Origin: CAVTJX01 sp963735175
GTDB lineage: Bacteria > Electryoneota > RPQS01
Assembly: GCA_963735175.1 (NCBI GenBank)
Contig: CAVTJX010000018.1
Span: 124,001-188,000 of the forward strand
Direction of reading: 5' to 3'
Length of the DNA: 64,000 nucleotides
Part shown: positions 19,708 through 28,119 of the stretch, piece after piece
Layout: each line of letters opens with the position of its first letter
Numbering within the stretch: position 1 is the stretch's first letter
The notes under the pieces: model-generated
Databases searched by the model: none
Told to the model about the DNA's origin: nothing
What the model saw: the letters and a program-made list of their open reading frames with translations, nothing else
Position numbers and translations under genes: made by a program

Positions 19708-22625
19708 ATCACCCTCGCGGATTGTGGAAGCAGCGAGTCGCGAAATTCCTGATGCAGCGGGATTCTCACGGGTCCCACGTCCTTTCTCTCATAGAGCCAA
19801 TAGCCGTGCTCAAGCGCGAACAACAGAAGGTCGCGCGTGATTTCCACATCGTGTATGCAATACTCCGTCACCAGATCCATCTGCCCGGCCTTGAACCACG
19901 CCAGGGACTGCAGTCCGTCGGCGCTTTTCTGCGCGCCCAGCGTGGCCCGCGCCAGGGTGTCGAGCTTCAGCCGTTTGCCCAGCGCGTGTTCAACAACTTT
20001 TAAAAGGTCGAGCGTCGGCAGCCGGTTCAAATTCTCAAACGTATATCCGCGCAGCACTTCGTAATCGAAGCGCAGTACATTAAAGCCCACCACGAGGTCG
20101 GCCCGCTTCAAATGCTCCAGCAAATCTTCGACATGCGCCTCGTCATAAGTAAACATGCGCTGATCGAGGCTGTCCCACACAGCTCCAATGGCCACGCGCA
20201 TGTGCCGCGCCTCCGTCCAGCCGCCGACCTCTTCGGCAGAGCGCTGTGTTTCGAGATCGAAGACGACCACGCGTTTGTCGGAGGGCAGCTCGATCGGCTG
20301 CCACGGCGGTAGTTGCGGTTCCTCTGGGGCACCATGGGAGAGAACTATCCTGGTTTGCGGTATCTCGTCTGTGGAGACGGATTCCTGATCGCGTAACAAC
20401 CAGTCGAGGGCAAACACCGCGCCGCGCTTGTCCAGCGGTTTGTTGCCCGCGCCGCACTTGGGCGATTGGATGCACGAGGGACAACCGTCCAGGCAGGGGC
20501 AGGTGGCAATCAGCCGCCGCGTGCGCTCCAACGCCTCCTCGACCATTCGAAAAATGTGCTCAGCGATCCCCGCCCCGCCGGGATACCCGTCATAGAGGAA
20601 TATCGCGCCGCCGTCGAGCTGCTTATGCCGCGTAAAACAAATGCCGCCGATGTCGTTGCGGTCGCAAAGCGCGAATAGCGGAATCAGTGAGATTGTCGCG
20701 TGCTCGATGGCGTGAATGCTGCCCATAAAGTGCCGCTCGGCCTGCGCCAATTCATCGCCGAGGAGCGTGGGAATCTCGATCCACAGACTGCTGGTGACGT
20801 AGCTTTGCGGCGGGAGATTCAGCGGTTCGACCGACAACAGCTCCTGCGAATAGACGCGCCGCCGCTCGTAGCTGTGATACGTCTCGGTGACTTTGACCTT
20901 GCCGACGTGCACGGTTAGTGATTGTACGCGGCGCTGTTCGCGATCGTCGATGATCTCCGTCTGCTTCTCCGAACGCACCATCGTGTAGTGCGAACAGACG
21001 ATGGGCCGGACGTGGACCTTTTTCTTCTCGAGATCGAGGCGGTCCACATGATACTGTTCGCCGCGGTGCAGGTAAATCGCGCCGTCGTGGCACTCGCGAA
21101 ACACGGCGCCGCCGGAGATTTCGCCCATTGAGGTTTGCTGACCCTCGCAGACGACCTCAAATGTTCCGCCAACGTTGCGCAAACTGACGTTGGCGTGCGG
21201 CCGCGCCTGACCTGCGAACCAGTGTTTACCCGAGGCGCTTTTGGCAAGCAATCCCTGCCGCTCGAGGTCGGCGATGATCGCGGCGTGGCGCTCCACGTCG
21301 ATGAACGGATCCGCGGCCATTAATGGAATTTCGGCTGCCGCCACTGGCAGATGCGCCCGCAGAATTTCCTCGTTGGAATTGTTGATCAGCGCAGATTCAA
21401 AGGACCGCGCGCGCAACTCACGCGGGTTGGAAACGAAATATTGATCGAGGGCATCCGTGCCGGCGACCATGATGATCGCGCTTTCGTCGCCGCGCCGTCC
21501 GACGCGCCCGGCTCGCTGCCAGAACGACATCATACTGCCGGGATAGCCCGCGAGAATGCAAACGTCAAGTCCGCCGATGTCGATGCCAAGTTCGAGGGCG
21601 CTCGTGGATACCACACCGGCAAGTTCGCCCGCCGCCATGCGCTGCTCAATCTCCCGCCGCTCCTCGGGCAGGAAGCCCGCGCGGTAGGAACTCACGCGTT
21701 TGGCAAGATCGGGCCGCGAGTCGATGAGAATGCGGTGAATGACTTCGGTGTTAACGCGCGACTTGGTAAAGACCAAAGTCTTCAGTCCCTGATCAAGCGC
21801 CTTGATCAGTAGTTTCGTCACCGTCGCGGTGAGCCCGATTTCGGAGTTCAGGAGCACGAGGTGCTTGCCCGACGTGGGCGCGCCCGATTCCTGGACCAGC
21901 TCGAATTTCCGGTCGGTCAAAGTCTCCGCCAGCTCGAGCGGATTGGCGATGGTGGCCGAAAGGCAGATGAACTGCGGGTTCGCGCCGTGATAAGCGAGCA
22001 GGCGTGAAAGCCGCTTGAAAACCTGCAGTATGTGCGACCCGAACACGCCCCGGTACGCGTGCAACTCGTCGATCACCACATATTTCAACCGCCGCAGCAT
22101 CTTCTCCCACCCTTGGTGGTAGGCGAGAATGCCCTGGTGCAGCATGTCCGGATTGGAAATCAGAAAGTGTGGCGGGTTGTCCTTGATCTTCGCGCGCAGC
22201 GGCCGCGGCGTGTCGCCGTCGAAGACCTCGCAGGTCAAATTGAACGTGTCGCGCAGCAGCTTCTGCCACTGCACGATCTTGCCGCGTTGGTCCTGTTCGA
22301 GCGCCTTCAGCGGAAAGAGTAGCAGCGCGCTGCTCTCGGGTTCGGCCAGGACCGCTTCGACGATAGGCAGAAAATATGTCAGCGTTTTACCGCTGGCGGT
22401 CGGAGTGACGACGACCGTGTGCTTGCCCGAACGGACCGCCTCGATAGCGGCGGTCTGATGCCGGTAAAGCTTGGGAATGCCAAGACGTTCAAGGCCGCGC
22501 GTCAGCACATCCGGCAACGGCGGCTCGAGTGCGCCATAGACGGCATCCTGCGGCGGCATGTATTCGTGGTGACAAATCGCCTGTCGCAGTTCCGGATCGA
22601 GCGTTTCCAACAGCCTGTGGATCAT
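19704..22625 (-). CDS. MrfA/YprA-type DEAH helicase with DUF1998, fused to a DEDDy exonuclease-like domain
   Basis: A 973-residue intact protein in three parts. Residues about 50-450 are a superfamily 2 helicase: Walker A TPTASGKT, DELH box, LSATIANP, GRVGRRGD. Residues about 450-760 carry the DUF1998 zinc site with four cysteines in CPCLDGCPSCIQSPKC. Residues about 780-960 look like a DnaQ-type nuclease: VVVFDLETQ (Asp, Glu), VVGFNVLRFDYEVL (Asp), LDTLARATLG and YCIHDVEITRDLL, where Tyr-x3-Asp marks DEDDy. In Bacillus subtilis the helicase MrfA and exonuclease MrfB are separate proteins for mitomycin C repair (known); here they appear fused (inference). It overlaps accC by four bases and follows the SDR gene by 24. 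Confidence 0.88.
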   Translation of the reverse strand: MIHRLLETLDPELRQAICHHEYMPPQDAVYGALEPPLPDVLTRGLERLGIPKLYRHQTAAIEAVRSGKHTVVVTPTASGKTLTYFLPIVEAVLAEPESSALLLFPLKALEQDQRGKIVQWQKLLRDTFNLTCEVFDGDTPRPLRAKIKDNPPHFLISNPDMLHQGILAYHQGWEKMLRRLKYVVIDELHAYRGVFGSHILQVFKRLSRLLAYHGANPQFICLSATIANPLELAETLTDRKFELVQESGAPTSGKHLVLLNSEIGLTATVTKLLIKALDQGLKTLVFTKSRVNTEVIHRILIDSRPDLAKRVSSYRAGFLPEERREIEQRMAAGELAGVVSTSALELGIDIGGLDVCILAGYPGSMMSFWQRAGRVGRRGDESAIIMVAGTDALDQYFVSNPRELRARSFESALINNSNEEILRAHLPVAAAEIPLMAADPFIDVERHAAIIADLERQGLLAKSASGKHWFAGQARPHANVSLRNVGGTFEVVCEGQQTSMGEISGGAVFRECHDGAIYLHRGEQYHVDRLDLEKKKVHVRPIVCSHYTMVRSEKQTEIIDDREQRRVQSLTVHVGKVKVTETYHSYERRRVYSQELLSVEPLNLPPQSYVTSSLWIEIPTLLGDELAQAERHFMGSIHAIEHATISLIPLFALCDRNDIGGICFTRHKQLDGGAIFLYDGYPGGAGIAEHIFRMVEEALERTRRLIATCPCLDGCPSCIQSPKCGAGNKPLDKRGAVFALDWLLRDQESVSTDEIPQTRIVLSHGAPEEPQLPPWQPIELPSDKRVVVFDLETQRSAEEVGGWTEARHMRVAIGAVWDSLDQRMFTYDEAHVEDLLEHLKRADLVVGFNVLRFDYEVLRGYTFENLNRLPTLDLLKVVEHALGKRLKLDTLARATLGAQKSADGLQSLAWFKAGQMDLVTEYCIHDVEITRDLLLFALEHGYWLYERKDVGPVRIPLHQEFRDSLLPQSARVM

Positions 22626-22649
22626 CGCGGGCAGCGCATTGCCGCCTCC

Positions 22650-23634
22650 TTAAAGCCGTCCGGTATCGCGGTAATAATCATGGGTCACACGCAGCGCGGC
22701 GGCGCATGAAAGTTCGCAGCCAAAGCCCCAGGCACGCCGGATCTTTTCGGAAGAGCAAAGCCAACCCGGAGCAAGAATTTCGCGAATCTTGTCACGATTT
22801 AAAAGCGCGGGTTTGCCGCTGAACTTCGCGCCGGTCTCGGCGAGCGCTGCAAGAATTTTCAGGGCGGGTATTCCCAGCCGCAGGGCATGCACACGTTTTC
22901 CGGAAAAGTTCGCGATGATCCGGGCCGCCTCGCTCCAGTCGAGAGTCTCGTCGCTGGCGACGAAGTAGACGTCGTTCAAACCGCGGTCGATCTCGCCCGC
23001 AATCCGCAGCGCGCGCGCGAAATCCGCGACGCCGATGAAGCTGTAACTCTGGCCGCCGGCCCCGAACCGCGGGTAAACGCCAAAGCGCGTTACGGCCCGG
23101 AAGAGCGGCACGAACTGCTCGTCGCGCGGCCCCATGATCGACGGTGGCCGCAGCACAATCCACTCCATCTCTCCCGCCGCTGCGCGCAAGCGTTCTTCGC
23201 CTTCCAGCTTGCTGCGTCCGTAAGCGGAAATCGGCTGTGGCGGATCGTCTTCAGTCAGCGCCCGGCCATCGCGCGATGGCCCGGCCGCGGCCTGCGATGA
23301 GCACAAAATAAAGCGCCTTACCCCCCGCTCCACCGCGGCCCGCGCAAACTCTTCCACCGCCTGGCCGTTGATCCGAGAAGAAAGCGCGCGGATCTGTTGT
23401 CTTGGTGAGACCCGCGCAATGCACCACCACATCGCATTCCGCCACGGCCGCTTCGAGCGAAGTCTGGTCTGTCATCGTTCCTACGGCAATCTCGATGGGC
23501 AGTGATTTCAGCCACACGAGCCGCCGCGGATCGCGTACCAACGCGCGCACCGTCCAGCCCGCCGCAAGGTAATGCTCAACCGCGTGGCTGCCTACGAATC
23601 CGGTGCCGCCGGTGATCAGTACTCTTCGACTCAT
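22650..23634 (-). CDS. NAD(P)-dependent epimerase/dehydratase (extended SDR), frameshifted
   Basis: Rossmann-fold oxidoreductase or epimerase; substrate unknown, perhaps a nucleotide sugar. The N-terminal cofactor motif is LITGGTGFVGSHAVEHYL, followed by AECDVVVHCAGLTKT. The frame breaks near 23370; the next frame resumes INGQAVEEFARAAVERGVRRF, ILCSSQAA, the active-site YGRSKLEGEERL (Tyr-x3-Lys) and VLRPPSIMGPRDEQF. Rejoined length is about 327 residues. Its ATG overlaps the thioesterase stop (ATGA), so the two are coupled. Confidence 0.85.
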
Positions 23635-24077
23635 GGCGCGACGACCGCCCGCAAATCGGCGGGAATCTTCACCGGCTTGCCATCGACCCCGACGAAACAG
23701 TGCTCCGTAAAACCCGTAGCAACGAGTTCCGCCGCGCTGGCGCGGCGAATCTCATAGTCGAACCGGATGCGATAGGCGGAAGGCAGTGTCAGCCGCGTCA
23801 GAATCGTCAACGCGTCGTCGTAAATCGCGCCGCGGTGGTAGCGGCAGCCCGCCTCCACCACCGGCAGTTTCAAACCTTCGTCCTCCAGCGCGCGATAGGG
23901 ACGCCATGCGCAGCGAATCAATTCCGTACGTCCGACCTCGAAATACGCGAGGTAATTGGCGTAGTAGACCCAGCCCATTGCATCAGTTTCCGCGTAGCGC
24001 ACGCGGACCGTGGTGGCGTCGTCAAAGTGCGGGGTGTCAGCTTTCAAGCCAGAAACCCATGCGTTCGTACTTCTCAT
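23631..24077 (-). CDS. Acyl-CoA thioesterase, YbgC/4HBT hotdog family
   Basis: Hydrolyses acyl-CoA thioesters; cytosolic. The family signature VRVRYAETDAMGWVYYANYLAYFEVGRTELIR carries the catalytic Asp in TDAMG, and a later VVEAGCRYHRGAIYDD matches the hotdog core. It has about 148 residues from ATG; a TTG ten codons downstream (24047) would reduce the overlap with accA from 41 to 11 bases, and neither start has a clear SD. It lies between accA and the SDR gene, consistent with acyl-CoA metabolism. In proteobacteria ybgC sits with tol-pal, which is not seen here. Confidence 0.85.
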   Translation of the reverse strand: MRSTNAWVSGLKADTPHFDDATTVRVRYAETDAMGWVYYANYLAYFEVGRTELIRCAWRPYRALEDEGLKLPVVEAGCRYHRGAIYDDALTILTRLTLPSAYRIRFDYEIRRASAAELVATGFTEHCFVGVDGKPVKIPADLRAVVAP

Positions 24078-24987
24078 GCCGCCGCGTCAGGAGTTCGCCG
24101 GCATCCATGGTTTTCAGTTTCGTCAGGCTGTCGACAATCCGCGCTTTTACCTTCTGGGCGATGCCGTCATAATCATTGTGCGCTCCGCCCGCCGGTTCAG
24201 GAATAATGCTGTCGATGACGCCGAGTTCGACCAGGTCAGGCGCGGTCAGGCGCAATGACTCCGCGGCTTGCGGCGCCTGCGTCGCATCACGGTACAGTAT
24301 CGAGGCGCAACCCTCGGGCGAAATCACGGAATAGATCGAATACTCAAGCATGTGGATTTCGTCGGCGACGGAAATCGCCAGCGCGCCGCCCGAACCGCCC
24401 TCGCCGATTACAAGACTGATCACCGGCACCGGCAGCTCCGCCATCGCATAGAGGTTGCGCGCGATGGCTTCGGCCTGTCCGCGCTCCTCGGCGCCGAGAC
24501 CCGGATACGCGCCCGGAGTGTCAATCAGCGTCACCACCGGTCGCTTGAATTTCGCGGCGAAGCGCATTAAGCGCAGCGCCTTGCGGTAGCCTTCGGGATT
24601 CGCCATGGCGAAGTTGCGGTACAGATTGTCCTTCGTCCCCCGGCCCTTCTGGTGGCCGATCAGCATGACTTGCTCGCCGCCGATCACGGCCATCCCCGTC
24701 ACCAGCGCGCGGTCGTCGGCGAAGCCGCGGTCGCCGTGCAGTTCGAGCCACGAATCGCAGATCCGCTGCACGTAGTCGAGCGTATAAGGCCGGCGCGGAT
24801 GCCGCGCGATCTGCACCTTCTGCCACGCGCTAAGGCTCTTGTACACTTCCTGCCGCATGTGCGCCGCTTTGCGTTCCATGCGGTCGATTTCCTGCGACAG
24901 GGATTTCATCCCGCTGCCCGTGGCCAGCGCGCGCATCTCCGCGATCTTGCGCTCGAGTTCCGCCACCGGCTTCTCGAAATCCATCAC
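24037..24987 (-). CDS. accA: Acetyl-CoA carboxylase carboxyltransferase alpha subunit
   Basis: Transfers the carboxyl group from carboxybiotin to acetyl-CoA together with AccD. Typical features: MDFEKPVAELERKI start, QIARHPRRPYTLDYV, FTELHGDRGFADD-like segment (LELHGDRGFADDRA), QKGRGTKDNLYRNFAMANPEGYRKA, TPGAYPGLGAEERGQ, IGEGGSGGALAI. It is 316 residues, normal. No SD precedes this start, whereas upstream ATGs at 25135 (ATGA overlap with the glycosyltransferase stop) and 25078 (after AAAGGA) open a short different frame that ends in accA's; a further sequence error may hide an N-terminal extension of 20-50 residues. No accD is in the window. Confidence 0.94.
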   Translation of the reverse strand: MMDFEKPVAELERKIAEMRALATGSGMKSLSQEIDRMERKAAHMRQEVYKSLSAWQKVQIARHPRRPYTLDYVQRICDSWLELHGDRGFADDRALVTGMAVIGGEQVMLIGHQKGRGTKDNLYRNFAMANPEGYRKALRLMRFAAKFKRPVVTLIDTPGAYPGLGAEERGQAEAIARNLYAMAELPVPVISLVIGEGGSGGALAISVADEIHMLEYSIYSVISPEGCASILYRDATQAPQAAESLRLTAPDLVELGVIDSIIPEPAGGAHNDYDGIAQKVKARIVDSLTKLKTMDAGELLTRRHEKYERMGFWLES

Positions 24988-25131
24988 AAAGGTATCGGCA
25001 AAGGAACCGCGCTGATTTGCGCCTGTGCGCGCGCTCTGCGGGTGTCAAAGATTTTGCTTCGGCCGCCTGATTGGCCATAAATGATCCTTTCGCAAGTGGA
25101 GCGCGATCCGCCGGTTTGTCGTGCGTCGCAC

Positions 25132-25993
25132 TCATCGGAAGCGCCGTTCGAGCACGGACACGATGTCTACGCCCACCTTCGCCAGCGTCAAGACGAAGCG
25201 CGGATAGCGCATGGCCAGCCGCTTATCCATGAACAGTTTCATCGAATGGTAAAACTCGTGCCGGGCGCGCTTTCGCACCCGGCGCATGCTCGCGCCCTTG
25301 CGGTGTTCCACCACGGCCGTCGGGACATACCAGATTTCATGGCCCGCGCCCTTTAATTTCCAGCAAAGATCGATGTCTTCACCAAACAGGAAATAATCCT
25401 CATCGAAGCCGCCGACCGCTTCAAAACACTCGCGGCGGATCAGCATGAAACAGCCGGCAAGAGAATCGGTCGCCACTTCCAGTTCCGGAGGCAGGTCACG
25501 CCGGTAGTAACCGCCCAGCGCGCGACTGCGCGGCGCCAGCTTGTCGAAGCCGGTTAGATAGGCCAGCGAATTTAGCGGCGTGGGGAAACCTCGTCGCGAA
25601 TAATACTGGAAATGGCCTTCCAAATCGAGAATCCGGGGGCCGCAAGCCGCTGCTTCGGGTCGGTGATCCAGAAATCGCACCAGATCGGCGATTGCCCCGG
25701 ACCGGATCACCGTATCGGGGTTCAGCACCAGCAAATACTCACCGGTCGCCTGTCGCGCGCCCTGGTTAATGGCCGGGCCAAAGCCGATATTCTCGGTATT
25801 CGCGCTCAGGCGCACCCACGGATGCGAGCGGCGGATGTGATCCGCGGTGCCGTCAACGGAAGCGTTGTCGACGACCATGCATTCCCGCAGCCGGTCCCCC
25901 GCGGCGGATTTCAAGCTGTCGAGACAGGCATCGATATGCCGGCCGTGATTCGTAGGTGACAATCACGGCGGAAACCAAGTTGCGCGACGGCAT
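25132..25993 (-). CDS. Family 2 glycosyltransferase, frameshifted near its start
   Basis: GT-A enzyme of the rhamnosyltransferase-like group, adding a sugar to a lipid-linked or surface glycan. From ATG 25993, directly after the upstream TAG, the frame reads MPSRNLVSAVIVTYES, then breaks near 25940; the next frame gives HIDACLDSL, VVDNASVDGTADHI, GFGPAINQGARQATGEYLLVLNPDT (nucleotide-sugar Asp), FGEDIDLCWKLKGAGHEIWYVP and a basic C-terminus. About 286 residues. It follows the mannosyltransferase gene with zero spacing. Confidence 0.88.
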
Positions 25994-26707
25994 CTATAAT
26001 TTTCCCAGGAGCGATCTCAGGCGCAGTTTCCAGACCATCAGCACCGCTTCGCGGATGATGGCTTTCGACATCTTCGAGCTGCCGACGCGGCGATCGACGA
26101 AAATAATCGGAATTTCAAGATGCCGAAAACCGCGCTTCCACGCCTTGAAATTCATCTCGATCTGAAAGCTGTAGCCGCCGGAGCGGATCTTGTCAAGGTC
26201 AATCGCCTTCAGCACCTCGATGCGAAAACACTTGAAACCGCCCGTCGGATCCTTGATCGGCATCCCCGTAATCACGCGCGTGTACATGGACGCGAAGTAG
26301 CTCAGCAGCAAGCGGCTGAGCGGCCAGTTGACGACGGACACACCATTAATGTAGCGCGAACCGAGGACAAAATCGAAATCCTGAATCTTTTCGAGAAACC
26401 GCGGCAGGACGGCGGGATCGTGCGAAAAGTCCGCGTCCATCTCGAACACGATTTCGTAGTGTTCGGCAATGGCATACCTGAACCCGGCGACGTACGCTGT
26501 ACCCAGGCCAAGTTTGCCGGGACGTTCGATGAGTTTGATGTGCCCGTTCGCCGCCGCGCGCTCTTTGACGCGCGCTGCGGTGCCGTCGGGTGAATTGTCG
26601 TCGACCACCAGCACGTCGAGACCCAGATTCTGTGTCAGGATGGCGTCAAGAATCGCGTCGACGGTATCGCGCTCATTGTACGTGGGAATAACGACGAGCC
26701 CTTTCAT
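25994..26707 (-). CDS. Polyprenol/dolichol-phosphate mannosyltransferase family (DPM1-like)
   Basis: Transfers a sugar from a nucleotide donor to polyprenyl phosphate at the inner membrane. Motifs: VVIPTYNERDTVDAILDAIL, VLVVDDNSPDGTAARV, FEMDADFSHDPAVLPRFL (DxD), VLGSRYINGVSVVNWPLSR, DPTGGFKCFRIEVL, and SFQIEMNFKAWKRGF. It has 237 residues, like soluble DPM1 without a C-terminal membrane domain. Its ATG overlaps the purE stop (ATGA). Lipid-linked sugars made here could feed the GT117-type transferase at 28-31 kb (inference). Confidence 0.92.
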   Translation of the reverse strand: MKGLVVIPTYNERDTVDAILDAILTQNLGLDVLVVDDNSPDGTAARVKERAAANGHIKLIERPGKLGLGTAYVAGFRYAIAEHYEIVFEMDADFSHDPAVLPRFLEKIQDFDFVLGSRYINGVSVVNWPLSRLLLSYFASMYTRVITGMPIKDPTGGFKCFRIEVLKAIDLDKIRSGGYSFQIEMNFKAWKRGFRHLEIPIIFVDRRVGSSKMSKAIIREAVLMVWKLRLRSLLGKL

Positions 26708-27163
26708 ATGCGGGCCCCCCGAGCTTTAAACTCAACCAGTTTTTCCCCGATCGCCGCATTGCCGAGCGCCAGGATGCGCGCCGCCAGTACGATGGAATTC
26801 TTCGCCCCCGCTTTGCCGATGGCCAACGTGGCCACGGGCACGCCCGCTGGCATCTGCACGGTCGACAACAACGCATCCAGGCCGTTCAGCGCCGAACCCG
26901 GCAACGGCACACCGATCACCGGCAGCAGCGTTTCCGCCGCGCACACGCCCGCCAGATGCGCCGCCATGCCTGCGGCGGCAACGATGACTTTCGTTCCGTC
27001 CGCCGGAATCTGCGCCAGGCGCTCGCGCAAGCGCTCCGCGTCCCGGTGTGCCGAAAGCACCTTCAGTTCCGTGGTGATGCCAAAAAAGTCCGCGAGGGTG
27101 TCGATGCCCTCAAAGTACTCGCGATCCGATGCGGAAGCCGAGTAAAATCAGCACATGCGCCAT
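26704..27163 (-). CDS. purE: N5-carboxyaminoimidazole ribonucleotide mutase (frameshifted near the start)
   Basis: Converts N5-CAIR to CAIR in purine synthesis. ATG at 27163, preceded by GGAAGG; the frame starts MAHVLILLG and breaks near 27138 at an extra T. Removing it gives GSASDREYFEGIDTLADFFG, then KVLSAHRDAERL, VIVAAAGMAAHLAGVCAAE, VIGVPLPGS, STVQMPAGVPVATLAIGKAG. About 152 residues, standard class I. First gene of the long minus-strand run, just downstream of the terminator at 27215-27253. Confidence 0.94.
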
Positions 27164-27214
27164 CGTTCAGCCTTCCAGTATCGTTACTTGGGGATTGCCA
27201 GGTGTGGGGGGTAG

Positions 27215-27253
27215 GAAAAAGACCATCACCGGCATGACCGCGGGTGATGGTCT
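27215..27253 (-). terminator. Rho-independent terminator after the barrel-protein gene
   Basis: A perfect 11-base-pair stem (AGACCATCACC with GGTGATGGTCT) around a 12-base loop is followed on the minus strand by TTTTCC. It ends the barrel-protein transcript and insulates the purE run. Confidence 0.85.
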
Positions 27254-27258
27254 GTTTC

Positions 27259-28069
27259 CTAACGGCTAAACCCTGCGAAGCGTCGCGCCGCCAACCGTTT
27301 CGTGGTCAGCGGGTGAAATCCACCGGTTTCGTCACCTTGTCGAAGTAGAATCCGCAGCCCGAGATTGCCGTAAGCGCCGCTGAGATTGACTTCCATCGGC
27401 CGCGTGCCATCGGGAACGTCGAGTACGGTCCGCGCTTGAGTCGCGTTGTCATAGTACGTGAAGTGCGATGTGTTCACGATCCGGCCGCCGCCTTGCGCGA
27501 CCAGGCCCAGCCGCTTCGTCAGCAGGAATTCCACGCCGACACTGCCGAGCAGGCCAAAACCGCGACCCACGGCGTCATAGTAGTAACGGCCCTTGTAGTT
27601 GTCCTGAACCTGCAAGCTCGGTGTTGTAATAGGACAGGCCCGTGCCGAAATCAAGGTGGACCCGGTCGGTCAACGTCGCCACCAGGTTTCCCTTAATGAA
27701 AAACTCGTTGGCGTGCATCAGAATCTGACCCGAGGCGGTGTCGGGATTGGTATCGACCGTGTTTTCCACGTCGAGCAGGGCGTTGAAGCCCACTTCCCAC
27801 ATCGTGTGGCGCGACGGACGGTAGAGAAAGCTGAGACCCGCGGCCGGGCCGTTGTCGGCCTCGCTTAAGGTGTTGGCGACGCGGTTCGCGTTCAGATTCG
27901 CCTGCAGCGTCTCGATGCCGGGCGTCACATCGCCCATGTCATACATGCCGAAGCCGCCACGCAGTTCGAATCCGTACTGCTGGGGGCTGTCATAGGCAAG
28001 TGCGGCGCTGGAACCCAGAGCTACAGCCACGGCGACGCAAATCAGAATGGTTCCAAATAGACGATGCAT
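27259..28069 (-). CDS. Outer-membrane beta-barrel protein, frameshifted
   Basis: Exported protein with an OmpA/OmpW-like barrel pattern, function unknown. Start chosen at MHRLFG because GGAGG lies eight bases upstream; the signal peptide (ILICVAVAVALGSSAALA) ends near AYDS. Alternating strands such as YGFELRGGFGMYD, MWEVGFNALLDVE, VHLDFGTGLSYYNT are followed, after a break near 27620, by LQVQDNYKGRYYYDAVGRG, VGVEFLLTKRLGLVAQGGG and LGLRILL. About 269 residues. It lies 50 bases downstream of the GT117 gene and ends at a strong terminator. Confidence 0.75.
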
Positions 28070-28119
28070 GTTCGAAGCCTCCATAAAAAGAAGTTGAGGA
28101 CGGTTATGCAATCAGACGC

